From: Robiginitomaculum sp.
GTDB lineage: Bacteria; Pseudomonadota; Alphaproteobacteria; Caulobacterales; Maricaulaceae
Direction: 5' to 3'
Length of the DNA: 64,000 nt
Assembly: GCA_021776565.1 (NCBI GenBank)
Contig: JAJFFQ010000034.1
Coordinates: 142,332-206,331, forward strand
In this document: positions 36,914 to 44,833 of the stretch, piece after piece
How the letters are laid out: the number at the start of each line of letters is the position of its first letter
Numbering within the stretch: position 1 is the first letter of the stretch
Position numbers and translations under genes: made by a program
The notes under the pieces: model-generated
What the model saw: the letters and a program-made list of their open reading frames with translations, nothing else
Told to the model about the DNA's origin: nothing
Databases searched by the model: none

Positions 36914-39025
36914 ATGCTTCGTATTTTTATGATAATTCTGGGTCTGGCTATGTTAAACGGCCAAGCCGCAATGGCAGACCAGCTTTGGCAATTGCAAAAC
37001 AACAAAAACGCCAATGCTGACGGGTTGTCACGAACAAATAATGTTGGCGGGTTTGAAAAAGTGTCAATAAACCTGCGTTCAGATGCAATATTTGCCATGC
37101 AAGCCGGGGAAAGTGCAGATATTTTTCTCCCTGATGGCAAGCTGGTTAATGCGCGCCTTGAAGCCATCAAAGGCCATTCACTGGGCGGAAAATCCTGGCT
37201 TGGTTGGGCTGGTGAAGGGGTAAATCGTGGCCGGATTGTCATGACCGAGGTCAATGGCTTTACCTTTGCTGCTATCACCTATGGTAAAAAACTTTATCTG
37301 ATTGAACCGGCACATAACGCGCAAGGTTATATTCTCTATCCTTCTACTGGCGGGGGAATAACCGAACCTGCCTTTGGCCAGGATGGTATCATCCCCCCCG
37401 CAGGTGCAATTTTGGAGAAAGCACCGACAAATACAGACACGTTGGCCCGTCCCAGTGCTGTTGGTACTATCGGCACGGTTGACGTTGGTATTTTCTTTCA
37501 TTCGAGCATGCGTGATCTTTGGGGTTTGGGCATGTCCGCTCGTCTACAATTTCTCGTACAACTTTATGATACGGCCATGACCGACAGCCTGACCAGCGTG
37601 CGGGCCAATCTGGTGCATATCAGCGAAGTGACCGGCACGCAGACAAAATCCAATGGCGATACGCTGACTGACCTCAAAGATGGTGCCTCCAATGCCGATG
37701 GTGATTTTTCCGGTGTTGCGGCCATCAAGGCCGCCAAGGGCATCGATATCGTCACTTATATACGTCGCTTCAAGGCATCAACCCATGTCTCCTGCGGCAC
37801 AGGGTTTGTGCTTGGCACGGGCGGCTCAAACACCATTGGTGTTGGCTCTTCACCCTTTGGTTTTAATACGGTGAGCGATAACAAGGATATTGATGCACCC
37901 TCTTCCGGGTCGTTTTCATTATGCTCGGTCTTCACCCTGGCCCATGAAATCGGGCATAATATGGGTACGCAACATGACTTGGCGACTAGCCCTGCGGACG
38001 GGGTGTTCAGTTTCTCCCATGGTTTCAGGGTTGATGGGGATTTTCGCACGATTATGGGCACATCATCCGGCACAGGCGAAACACGCCTCGGGTTTTTCTC
38101 CAATCCGGATCTGGCAAAATGCACCGACCCTGGTGGTGGGGGCGGCGCAACAACGGCCTGCGGCACAGCAGGATCAGATGCCGCCAGATCAATTCGCGAA
38201 CAGGGCAAAAATGTTGGCACGTTCAATGCCCCTGCGCCCCGCGTAGTGTCTTCAATTTTGCCCGTCAGTCGCTCCATCAAATCTGACGGCACGGCCACGG
38301 CCTTTGGTGTGGTCATAAACCCGGGAGGTTTCGGCACCGCCACTGATTGTATGCTTGGCATTCCCGGGGCAACACCCGGGCAATTTAGTTATCAGACGGC
38401 CACACCAGCCAATGTGCTCACCGGAACGCCTGATACACCCGTAGACATTCCGGCAGGGGCCGCACAAAATTTTGTCTTCTCCATTACCCCCGGTGCTCCC
38501 TATTTAGGCTTTGTTCCGACCTTCTCGTTTGACACCTTTACCGGCCTTGACCTGGCCATTGATTTTTCCTGCACAAACCGACAATCAGCTGAATCGATTC
38601 AAGGGTTGAACATGCTGAGGTTTATTGCCGAGGCCGGGGATGTCATGGACGTGATTGCTCTGGCGGCAACCCTTGGCAGCGATGGTATTGTCAATACCGG
38701 TGGTGCCACGGGCGTATTCAGCGTCGCGGTGAGTAATATAGGTGTCGCGGGCACTGTGGAAGTCACTGGCGAAACCAGTAACGCTTCTGTCACCGCCACG
38801 GTATCAGTTTGCGAAACGGTGCCGGCAACCGGGGCATGTATGTCTCCACCGGCGGCTATGGTCATGAAAACCCTGGCCAAGGATGAAACGGCGACATTCG
38901 GGTTTTTTGTTGCAGAAACCGCACCGATCGCCGCCGATTTTGCCCAAAAGCGTATTTTTGCTATTTTCGAGCAAGTCGGAGTGGTTCGTGGTGCCACTTC
39001 TGTTGCGGTGCGCACGGGGCCATAA
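36914..39025 (+). CDS. Secreted reprolysin-like zinc metalloprotease (HExxHxxGxxH)
   Basis: A 703-residue exported metalloprotease. Residues 1-22 are a signal peptide (MLRIFMIILGLAML ... AMADQ). The metzincin zinc motif is HEIGHNMGTQHD with ligands His344, His348 and His354 and catalytic Glu345; a candidate Met-turn is FRTIMGTS near 380. Residues about 440-703 form the same C-terminal module as the neighbouring S8 protease: LPVSRSIKSDGTATAF, GQFSYQTATPANVLTGTPDT, AAQNFVFSITP and the ending VGVVRGATSVAVRT. The two genes are divergent across a 281-bp AT-rich spacer that probably holds both promoters. Confidence 0.9.
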   Translation: MLRIFMIILGLAMLNGQAAMADQLWQLQNNKNANADGLSRTNNVGGFEKVSINLRSDAIFAMQAGESADIFLPDGKLVNARLEAIKGHSLGGKSWLGWAGEGVNRGRIVMTEVNGFTFAAITYGKKLYLIEPAHNAQGYILYPSTGGGITEPAFGQDGIIPPAGAILEKAPTNTDTLARPSAVGTIGTVDVGIFFHSSMRDLWGLGMSARLQFLVQLYDTAMTDSLTSVRANLVHISEVTGTQTKSNGDTLTDLKDGASNADGDFSGVAAIKAAKGIDIVTYIRRFKASTHVSCGTGFVLGTGGSNTIGVGSSPFGFNTVSDNKDIDAPSSGSFSLCSVFTLAHEIGHNMGTQHDLATSPADGVFSFSHGFRVDGDFRTIMGTSSGTGETRLGFFSNPDLAKCTDPGGGGGATTACGTAGSDAARSIREQGKNVGTFNAPAPRVVSSILPVSRSIKSDGTATAFGVVINPGGFGTATDCMLGIPGATPGQFSYQTATPANVLTGTPDTPVDIPAGAAQNFVFSITPGAPYLGFVPTFSFDTFTGLDLAIDFSCTNRQSAESIQGLNMLRFIAEAGDVMDVIALAATLGSDGIVNTGGATGVFSVAVSNIGVAGTVEVTGETSNASVTATVSVCETVPATGACMSPPAAMVMKTLAKDETATFGFFVAETAPIAADFAQKRIFAIFEQVGVVRGATSVAVRTGP

Positions 39026-39103
39026 AAGCCATTGCCTCATCCCGTTCATTGCGGCGTCACCTTCCCTTGTGTATGATGGCGCCGTAAATGACGGAGATAT
39101 GAA

Positions 39104-39808
39104 ATGCGAAATTGGGTTCAGACCATCGGCGCAGGTGTTCTATGCGTTCTCATGGCAAGCACAGCCGCATGGGCGGACGTTCAGGTCAAGGCTATACAGG
39201 CTGGCTGGCAGGTTGACGCACAAAATGAACCACTCACCAGTGTATTGAACACAATTGGTAAAAAAGCCGGCATCAAGGTCAGCGGCACGACCAAACTTAT
39301 CGAAAACCCAAACATCACTGCTGTTTATGAAGGCAGCCTTGATACTGTTTTACGCCGCCTGTTGCGGGGTGCAGATTACGCCTTTGAAACCGTTGCAGAT
39401 GACGACGGCAATAGCCGCATTACCCGCCTTGTCGTCCTGTCCGGCACCAAAGGCAGAGCACCATCTGCCCGCGCCGTAAACACGGCGCGAAAGCTTCCCG
39501 CACCCAGAAGCACGGGGGCAAACCTCACAGCAGAAGAAAGAAGTCAGGGCGCACGGGTGACTTCACTCTTGACGCAGCGCGCCGCGTTAGTGGCGGGCGT
39601 ACAAGGTGAAGCTGTTCCGGAGCAAGCCTCTGACGAGACACAAAACCCGGCCAGTTCCGGCATTACCAGAAACACTGACGGCACCTTTGATATTACCCCG
39701 GAGGCTCAGGCTCGTATGGCAGAGGCCACCCGGCGCGCCCAGCAGGATTTGCAAGCCCTGGTCTCCGCGATCCGGCGCAATGAAGACAATCAGGGCGGCG
39801 GGGATTAG
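39104..39808 (+). CDS. Exported STN (secretin/TonB N-terminal) domain protein
   Basis: A 234-residue protein with a signal peptide (1-24, ending ASTAAWADV). An STN-type domain covers about 27-112 (QAGWQVDAQNEPLTSVLNTIGKKAG-like helix-strand pattern, then LDTVLRRLLRGADYAFE and SRITRLVVLSG). This domain normally sits at the N-terminus of secretins or FecA-type receptors; here it stands alone with a low-complexity, Ala/Arg/Gln-rich tail. The location between a secreted protease and the type II secretion operon suggests a periplasmic accessory, for example of the GspD secretin (inference). Its stop codon TAG lies inside the left arm of the repeat at 39805. Confidence 0.7.
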   Translation: MRNWVQTIGAGVLCVLMASTAAWADVQVKAIQAGWQVDAQNEPLTSVLNTIGKKAGIKVSGTTKLIENPNITAVYEGSLDTVLRRLLRGADYAFETVADDDGNSRITRLVVLSGTKGRAPSARAVNTARKLPAPRSTGANLTAEERSQGARVTSLLTQRAALVAGVQGEAVPEQASDETQNPASSGITRNTDGTFDITPEAQARMAEATRRAQQDLQALVSAIRRNEDNQGGGD

Positions 39809-40089
39809 GGTCAGGTCTCATTACTATCATACAATTCTGTTTGTCATGTCAGTATAAGATGTGCGTAAAGTGGACGATGGACAGGTTTACCCCTGTTCGA
39901 GGAGACTTTGCGATGCAGATTGTGCCGAGATGACAAACCCGCCAAAAACTTTGAACGACAAGGCATGTTTTGTGCCTGAATACGTCGAAAAGCCTTTGAA
40001 AATGAACCACATTTCCTGCATCCTTTCTCCTGTTCAGGCACAAAACCTGTTCTTGCAGAATGGATGATAGTAATGAGACCTGACCCTAA
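39805..40089. repeat. MITE-like element with 26-bp terminal inverted repeats and an internal 14-bp inverted repeat
   Basis: 39805-39830 (TTAGGGTCAGGTCTCATTAC...) is the exact reverse complement of 40064-40089. Inside, GTTTTGTGCCTGAA (39967-39980) is the exact reverse complement of 40033-40046. No credible gene lies between. The element fills the gap between the STN gene and the last gene of the secretion operon almost exactly. The convergent genes could use its folded transcript as a terminator. GGGTCAGGTCT-type ends recall non-autonomous elements I associate with gammaproteobacterial intergenic repeats (memory, unverified). Confidence 0.75.
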
Positions 40090-40093
40090 ACGC

Positions 40094-40594
40094 CTAATCT
40101 GTAGCGCCCACGGGCAACATCCAGCGTTCGTCATCTCGTGTAACGGTGATGCTGCCCGGTTTAATCTCTTCAATTGTCCAGCCATCAATAATGTCCTGGA
40201 TGTAATAGCGTTTGATCGTGCGCCGATCCGTGCGGATCAATGCGGCGCTGTTTACCGGGCCAAGGGCAACGCCCACGATTTTGAAATCCGGTGGCTGGTC
40301 GCTGATACGGCCTGTTTGGGTTTGCGTCCTTGGCCCGGCGATAACCGGTGCAGGTTTACGTAAAGGCATAAACACAGGCCGAAGCCATATTTCATCAAAC
40401 TCAGCCAGCGGGGCAAGGAAGCGGGCATTGCTGTCTGGTATGCTATTCACAGGGCTGGTATTTTGTTTTTCCGTGCGGGAAACCGGTTTGGACAAGGCGT
40501 CCGTGTCAGCTCGATCAAGGACAAAACGATCCAGCAAAAACAAGGTGGCAAGAACGCTTACTGTGGCAAGAAGAAAGCCCATACGCCGGGTCAT
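40094..40594 (-). CDS. Short GspC-like inner-membrane protein of the type II secretion system
   Basis: A 166-residue bitopic protein with one N-terminal helix (MGFLLATVSVLATLFLLDRF), a Pro/Gln-rich linker, and a C-terminal beta domain at about 100-163 (FKIVGVALGPVNSAALIRT ... YYIQDIIDGWTIEEIKPGSITVTRDDERW). The beta domain matches the homology-region domain of GspC, which touches the N0 domain of the secretin. The PDZ domain of full GspC is missing. It is the last gene of the operon, overlapping gspM by 4 bp. Confidence 0.7.
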   Translation of the reverse strand: MTRRMGFLLATVSVLATLFLLDRFVLDRADTDALSKPVSRTEKQNTSPVNSIPDSNARFLAPLAEFDEIWLRPVFMPLRKPAPVIAGPRTQTQTGRISDQPPDFKIVGVALGPVNSAALIRTDRRTIKRYYIQDIIDGWTIEEIKPGSITVTRDDERWMLPVGATD

Positions 40595-41082
40595 TGGATG
40601 TTCTCCGGGTATTGAGCGCGGGCGGTGACCAGAATATCAACCGCCATGGTTTTGCTACCGTCCGTGCTTAACCGTGCCCGTTGGATCACCAGTGCCGGGG
40701 GCAGGGCTTCAATCTCATACAAAAACGCGGCAATCGCGCGGGATGATCCGCTTGCCTGGGCTGAAATTTTTACGCTTTGCGGGTCGGCTGGATCAGCTGG
40801 ACGTGGTTCTGCCCTTGTTAAAGAAACCCCGGCTTGCCGGGCGCTGGTGCGCAAGCGTGTCAAAAGGTCTGCACCAGCCGCACCATGAGATGTTGCGCGC
40901 ACCAGATAATTTTGTGCGTTGGCATTGTCTATGCTTTGGCCCTGCTGCGCGGTGCTACTGGCACTGATTTGTTGACGTAAATTCCATACTTTGATGCTTG
41001 CAAAAGTCATTAGTGTTGAACTTAGCAATAATGTCAGAGCGCCGATGGATAATGTCAGCCATATCGCTTGTCGGGCATTCAT
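40591..41082 (-). CDS. gspM: Type II secretion protein GspM
   Basis: A 163-residue inner-membrane protein. One N-terminal helix (WLTLSIGALTLLLSSTLMTF) is followed by a coiled-coil/linker (about 35-60) and a ferredoxin-like periplasmic domain (about 70-160, TRLRTSARQAGVSLTRAE ... AIAAFLYEIEALPPALVIQRARLS). This is the layout of GspM/PilO-type proteins of the assembly platform. Overlaps gspL by 4 bp and the GspC-like gene by 4 bp. Confidence 0.8.
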   Translation of the reverse strand: MNARQAIWLTLSIGALTLLLSSTLMTFASIKVWNLRQQISASSTAQQGQSIDNANAQNYLVRATSHGAAGADLLTRLRTSARQAGVSLTRAEPRPADPADPQSVKISAQASGSSRAIAAFLYEIEALPPALVIQRARLSTDGSKTMAVDILVTARAQYPENIQ

Positions 41083-42059
41083 GGTTTTGCCTCGTTACGC
41101 ACATTGGTGGTCAGGTCAAAACTCTCTTTGCCATCATCCTCTTTTAATGATGCCGCGGCAAAGGCTGTGCCGGTAAAAATATCCTGTGCTTCTATGGCAC
41201 TGACCAATCCGGCAGCATCGCTGGCCTTGCCGGCAAGGCGCAATTGTCCCTTTTCGTAGATCAAATACTCCGCATAGGCATTGTCCGGCAATGCACGGGT
41301 GGCGGCATACCAAATTTGCAGTGTTGTCGGTGCCGCATCCTTGGTCTTTTTTTGTAACAAGGCCTGATCCGTATTGCCGGGTTGATTGTTCACCTGAAAT
41401 TGTGCGGCTGCCGGGGCCAGTGAAAATGTCGACCAGGCATTGAGTAACAGGGCAACGCTAACCAGCATTGCACAAACGATCAGCAATAATGCGCTTGCAT
41501 TTCTGCCTCCTCCGGCCCTGCCGCCACTCATCAAATCAGCACTGACCGGTTCCACGGGATTTTGACCAAGGGCGTCTATGGCTTTGGGTGCGATACCAAA
41601 CGCTGCTGCGCGCTCAAGGCATTCATCCAGCAAAGAGCGTCGGGCAAAGCTGACCCGAAAATTGCATTGTCCTGATCGAGCTGATTGTTCAGTGCCATGA
41701 ACAGTAAAGGCTGTGTCGTATGCGGGAAACGGGAAGTGCTGTTCCAGTGACAACCTTATGGCACTGGCGGGGTCGTGGCTGGCCGCTTGTGGCAGGGCAA
41801 TCAATTTTTGCTGACCAAGTCCTTCTCCCAGGCGAAGGCAAATGCGTTGTTTTTGCGCCAGTTGTCGCAAGTCATCGTCAGAAAGTAAATTTGGTTCTTC
41901 ATCAATACCCGCACTTATAAAACTGCCGTCGCGACGCAATATAATAATTGTCCAATGGGGTCTGAACCACCCACCAATACCGGGGATGTCGGCCATGCCC
42001 TGATTGAACCTCAGTGAGAAGCTCTGCCACATATCTGTTGCCGTACTAAGAAGGGTCAT
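41079..42059 (-). CDS. gspL: Type II secretion protein GspL
   Basis: A 326-residue assembly-platform protein linking GspE to the periplasm. The start at 42059 (MTLLSTATDMW) overlaps the gspK stop by 14 bp; the frame is open further upstream inside gspK, but that part has no family resemblance. An N-terminal cytoplasmic actin-like part (IRLSLEQHFPFPAYDTAF is the recognisable segment near 115-132) precedes a membrane helix (about 187-207, LLLIVCAMLVSVALLLNAW) and a ferredoxin-like periplasmic end. It is shorter than classical GspL (about 400). Confidence 0.78.
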   Translation of the reverse strand: MTLLSTATDMWQSFSLRFNQGMADIPGIGGWFRPHWTIIILRRDGSFISAGIDEEPNLLSDDDLRQLAQKQRICLRLGEGLGQQKLIALPQAASHDPASAIRLSLEQHFPFPAYDTAFTVHGTEQSARSGQCNFRVSFARRSLLDECLERAAAFGIAPKAIDALGQNPVEPVSADLMSGGRAGGGRNASALLLIVCAMLVSVALLLNAWSTFSLAPAAAQFQVNNQPGNTDQALLQKKTKDAAPTTLQIWYAATRALPDNAYAEYLIYEKGQLRLAGKASDAAGLVSAIEAQDIFTGTAFAAASLKEDDGKESFDLTTNVRNEAKP

Positions 42060-42960
42060 TTTTTGAATCCGGGCCATAAAGTTGCTCCGCCAGGCCGATA
42101 GGCAGCGTGCGCCGGGAAAGAATGGCATACTCGCCGGTGTGCGGTCTAGTTGAGAAAACAAGTTGTTCTGCCTGTTTCGTTCCACTGGGCAGTTTCGCTT
42201 CCACAAGCAATAAATATGTGTTGGGGCTGTCCACGTTGTCTTCCACTGGTGTTTCGCCGGAAGTTTGTGAGGGCGTATCCAGCGATAATGGCTGTTCGGC
42301 CTTTTGGCGACGGCTCAGAATATCACTGCGCTGCACCGGGGTAATGGGCAATATATCCAGCACCGGTATTGGTGCATTGAGGGCTTCTGGTATTTTAAGA
42401 CCTGACCCTGCGAAAAAATAGGGAGCTGCTGCCTTATAAAGGGTTGCCCCCATTCCAAAGACGCCGCGTAATTCGCTGACATCAACAAAGGCACGGTTAC
42501 CCGGTTCCGGCAGACCAGCATTTTGATAATCCCGTTTTTCTGCACCTGATGTTCGTGGGTCATCATCTTCGTCTCGCCAGTCGATGATGGTGGCGGCCAG
42601 CGCCGCTGCATCGGGTGTGGTTTGCCCCAGATGAGCAAAGAACGCAGACAGCAGGTCTTCATCTGCACCGTTCAGATCAATCAGGCCGCGTGTGTCGATC
42701 AACCAATATGTTAGTTGCACCTCATTGATAGCAAACTCGTAGGGTCGCCCATCGGCATAAAGCGACGTTTCTTCACCAAGCCCCAGAACCGCACGGGCCA
42801 GCACGGCATTGCTGGCAGCTTTTGCCTGGGCCAGATCAACGCTGACGCTGATACCTTTTGCAGAAAGGCGCGCAGAAAGACTGGCCATAACAAGTGCTGC
42901 CGATGCGGCGGTCAGCACCGCAATGACCGCAAGCAGGATAAAGCCCTTTTTGTGCGTCAT
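42046..42960 (-). CDS. gspK: Type II secretion minor pseudopilin GspK
   Basis: A 304-residue minor pseudopilin that caps the pseudopilus tip. The prepilin-like N-terminus is MTHKKGFILLAVIAVLTAAS, with cleavage after Gly6 and, as is typical of GspK, no Glu at position +5. The GspK core is visible: LIDTRGLIDLNGADEDLLSAFF, TIIDWRDEDDDPRTSGAEKRDY, GNRAFVDVSELRGVFGM. Overlaps gspJ by 4 bp. Confidence 0.92.
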   Translation of the reverse strand: MTHKKGFILLAVIAVLTAASAALVMASLSARLSAKGISVSVDLAQAKAASNAVLARAVLGLGEETSLYADGRPYEFAINEVQLTYWLIDTRGLIDLNGADEDLLSAFFAHLGQTTPDAAALAATIIDWRDEDDDPRTSGAEKRDYQNAGLPEPGNRAFVDVSELRGVFGMGATLYKAAAPYFFAGSGLKIPEALNAPIPVLDILPITPVQRSDILSRRQKAEQPLSLDTPSQTSGETPVEDNVDSPNTYLLLVEAKLPSGTKQAEQLVFSTRPHTGEYAILSRRTLPIGLAEQLYGPDSKNDPS

Positions 42961-43616
42961 GGTTTGACCTCATCGGGTGGTTTTTCCTGGGTTGAGTCAT
43001 CCGTTTTTTGTGTGCCCCGGGGCAGGGGGATGGTGAGGGAAGGCCATTCAGTCATGCCAAAACGCACCAGAACGGGCTGGGTTGCTTTGAAATCCCAGTC
43101 TTGTTGCCAGCCGCCCCCTCCTCCTGTGAAAGCAAAGGACGGTGCTGCTGTGCCGGTATAAAGTGTTAGACGGGTTGGCGATTGCGGCGTGCCAAACTGT
43201 GCAGTTGAACTTAACAGTTCACGTTCAAGAATAAAATCCCATTGTTCATCTGCCCTTTGCTCGCTGAACAAATGATATTGATATAATCCGGCACGAGAGG
43301 GATAGCCTGGTTCTGCCCGGACGAAACGTATGGCCTGATTGCTACCAAGGAACAATACAACAGACCGCTCACCATCCTGGCGGACAAGTGGTACTGCGCC
43401 GGACAGCATGGTTTCTGCAAACTGATAAAGACCCAGGATCTGCGAATTGTCTTTTTCGGCCCGGCCCAACCGACCCGCCCATTGACGCACATTGGTTGAT
43501 GCCTGTGCAGTAATAACCAGGGCCAGGCCACCGATAACCAGAGCAATCATCATTTCGGCCAGGGTTAACCCGCCACGGCTGTCGTGATGAGTATGAGGCC
43601 TGACCCTAGGGTTCAT
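42957..43616 (-). CDS. gspJ: Type II secretion minor pseudopilin GspJ
   Basis: A 219-residue minor pseudopilin. The leader MNPRVRPHTHHDSRGG is cut before LTLAEMMIALVIGGLALV (Gly-1, Glu+5). The body has the GspJ pattern of a long first helix then WAGRLGRAEKDNSQI ... YQFAETMLSGAVPLVRQDGER. Unusually, the first 25 bases of the gene closely resemble the terminal repeat of the element at 39805-40089. The ATG overlaps the gspI stop by 4 bp. Confidence 0.88.
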   Translation of the reverse strand: MNPRVRPHTHHDSRGGLTLAEMMIALVIGGLALVITAQASTNVRQWAGRLGRAEKDNSQILGLYQFAETMLSGAVPLVRQDGERSVVLFLGSNQAIRFVRAEPGYPSRAGLYQYHLFSEQRADEQWDFILERELLSSTAQFGTPQSPTRLTLYTGTAAPSFAFTGGGGGWQQDWDFKATQPVLVRFGMTEWPSLTIPLPRGTQKTDDSTQEKPPDEVKP

Positions 43617-43969
43617 TGAATGCTCGTTCGCTCTGTGGCCAGGTGTACGCGGCGCCCTTTTGCGCCTTCAGCAAATACGTCATAGCGGATCAATTTCACA
43701 CCGTCCTCGCGCTCAACCAGCACGTTGGCGTTCAAAATCCAGGCGATACCGCCGGTAATGCCCTGAACGTGAGTTTCGCCAGGGTTAAGCGTGTTTTCTG
43801 CAAGAACTGATTTGGCCACCAATACCGCCCGTGTAGTTTCCCGGCTGGCCTGAGTAAGGCGCACCGCACCGCTCAAACCTTGGAAAATCAGCGCAAACCC
43901 AATGGCCGCCAATGCCGTGGCAATGACCGTTTCAACAAGGGTGAATCCGGCGGTTTTAGTCTTGCGCAA
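43613..43969 (-). CDS. gspI: Type II secretion minor pseudopilin GspI
   Basis: A 118-residue minor pseudopilin with leader MRKTKTAG cut before FTLVETVIATALAAIGFALI (Gly-1, Glu+5). The short body (AVLVAKSVLAENTLNPG ... IRYDVFAEGAKGRRVHLATE) is the GspI size and pattern. It overlaps gspH by 14 bp and gspJ by 4 bp. Confidence 0.9.
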   Translation of the reverse strand: MRKTKTAGFTLVETVIATALAAIGFALIFQGLSGAVRLTQASRETTRAVLVAKSVLAENTLNPGETHVQGITGGIAWILNANVLVEREDGVKLIRYDVFAEGAKGRRVHLATERTSIQ

Positions 43970-44429
43970 GGCGAACCTCCCCGTTGGCCCAGATCACCTC
44001 GATTTTGCGGGTTATAGAGCCTATTGCCAGATTGATCTCACCACCGGTGCTCATACCGCCAGGAAAAAACCGGATGCCGATGGTTTCATCTACAGACTCA
44101 ACCTCTGCACCGGTTACAATGAGGTTTAATTTTGGATCAAGCTGTAGTGTTTCACCTTGTCCTTCAATCCATATCTGCTTTTGCAAGGGATTTATAAAAA
44201 CCTTTATGCTGGTTCCGGTACGTCGTGAGATGATTTTTGCGCTACGCAATAAATTGACTGTTTTTGTTGTGCTCTGGCGTAAGAGTGCGGGGTCAGACCG
44301 TGTGGTAAAACGCGGTGCGGCAATGGCGGTTACAAGACCAAGAATGGTCAACACCACCAATAGCTCTGCCAGCGTATAGCCGGCCCTCGCCCTAGCCGTC
44401 GACAGAAGAAATATCGGTGTTTTCGCCAT
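43956..44429 (-). CDS. gspH: Type II secretion minor pseudopilin GspH
   Basis: A 157-residue minor pseudopilin with leader ending RARAG before YTLAELLVVLTILGLVTAIAAPRF. The start at 44429 has a GGGAAGGCGGGG stretch directly upstream and overlaps gspG by 38 bp; a longer frame to 44522 is possible but would overlap more. The body carries TVNLLRSAKIISRRTGTSI and RFFPGGMSTGGEINLA, as in the GspH/FimT family. Confidence 0.87.
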   Translation of the reverse strand: MAKTPIFLLSTARARAGYTLAELLVVLTILGLVTAIAAPRFTTRSDPALLRQSTTKTVNLLRSAKIISRRTGTSIKVFINPLQKQIWIEGQGETLQLDPKLNLIVTGAEVESVDETIGIRFFPGGMSTGGEINLAIGSITRKIEVIWANGEVRLAQD

Positions 44430-44832
44430 CCCCGCCTTCCCGGTTATCGGCACCAAGGGTGCTGATGATAAAACTGCCATTTGCGCCTGGTTGGTAAAGA
44501 TAAGGATTGCCCCACGGGTCAACCGGCACCCGTCTGGTTTTCAAGTACGGGCCATCCCAGTTTTCCATGTTTGGCGGTGAAGTGAGCAAGGCAGATAATC
44601 CGGTTGATGCCGTAGGATAGCGGCCTGTGTCCAGTTGGAAATATTCCAGCGCCGTAGAGAGATTGGTGATCTGAACTCGTGCAGTTTTGGTTTTGGCTTT
44701 GCCAATTTGTCCCAAAAATCGCGGGGCAATCAAACCGATCAACAAGCCCAGAATGACCAGAACCACCAACAATTCTGTCAAGGTGTACCCATCGCGGGAA
44801 GTACTGAATTTGTGTTTTTTTGGGTGCGACAT
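44392..44832 (-). CDS. gspG: Type II secretion major pseudopilin GspG
   Basis: A 146-residue major pseudopilin, the main subunit of the periplasmic pseudopilus. The leader MSHPKKHKFSTSRDG is cut before YTLTELLVVLVILGLLIGLI. The core is typical: ALEYFQLDTGRYPTASTGL, VPVDPWGNPYLYQPG and the C-terminal calcium-site region LGADNREGGDGENTDISS. Start at 44832 puts it 1 bp after the gspF stop; ATG 44856 is an alternative. Confidence 0.95.
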   Translation of the reverse strand: MSHPKKHKFSTSRDGYTLTELLVVLVILGLLIGLIAPRFLGQIGKAKTKTARVQITNLSTALEYFQLDTGRYPTASTGLSALLTSPPNMENWDGPYLKTRRVPVDPWGNPYLYQPGANGSFIISTLGADNREGGDGENTDISSVDG

Positions 44833-44833
44833 A

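Noticed and set aside
39849..40188. Several short frames inside the MITE-like element
   Set aside because: They run through the inverted repeats, have no good ribosome-binding sites and look non-coding.
42380..42420. GACCTGACCC in gspK as another copy of the repeat end
   Set aside because: Only about 11 bases match and they are fully explained by the coding frame (AGSGLKIP); likely chance.
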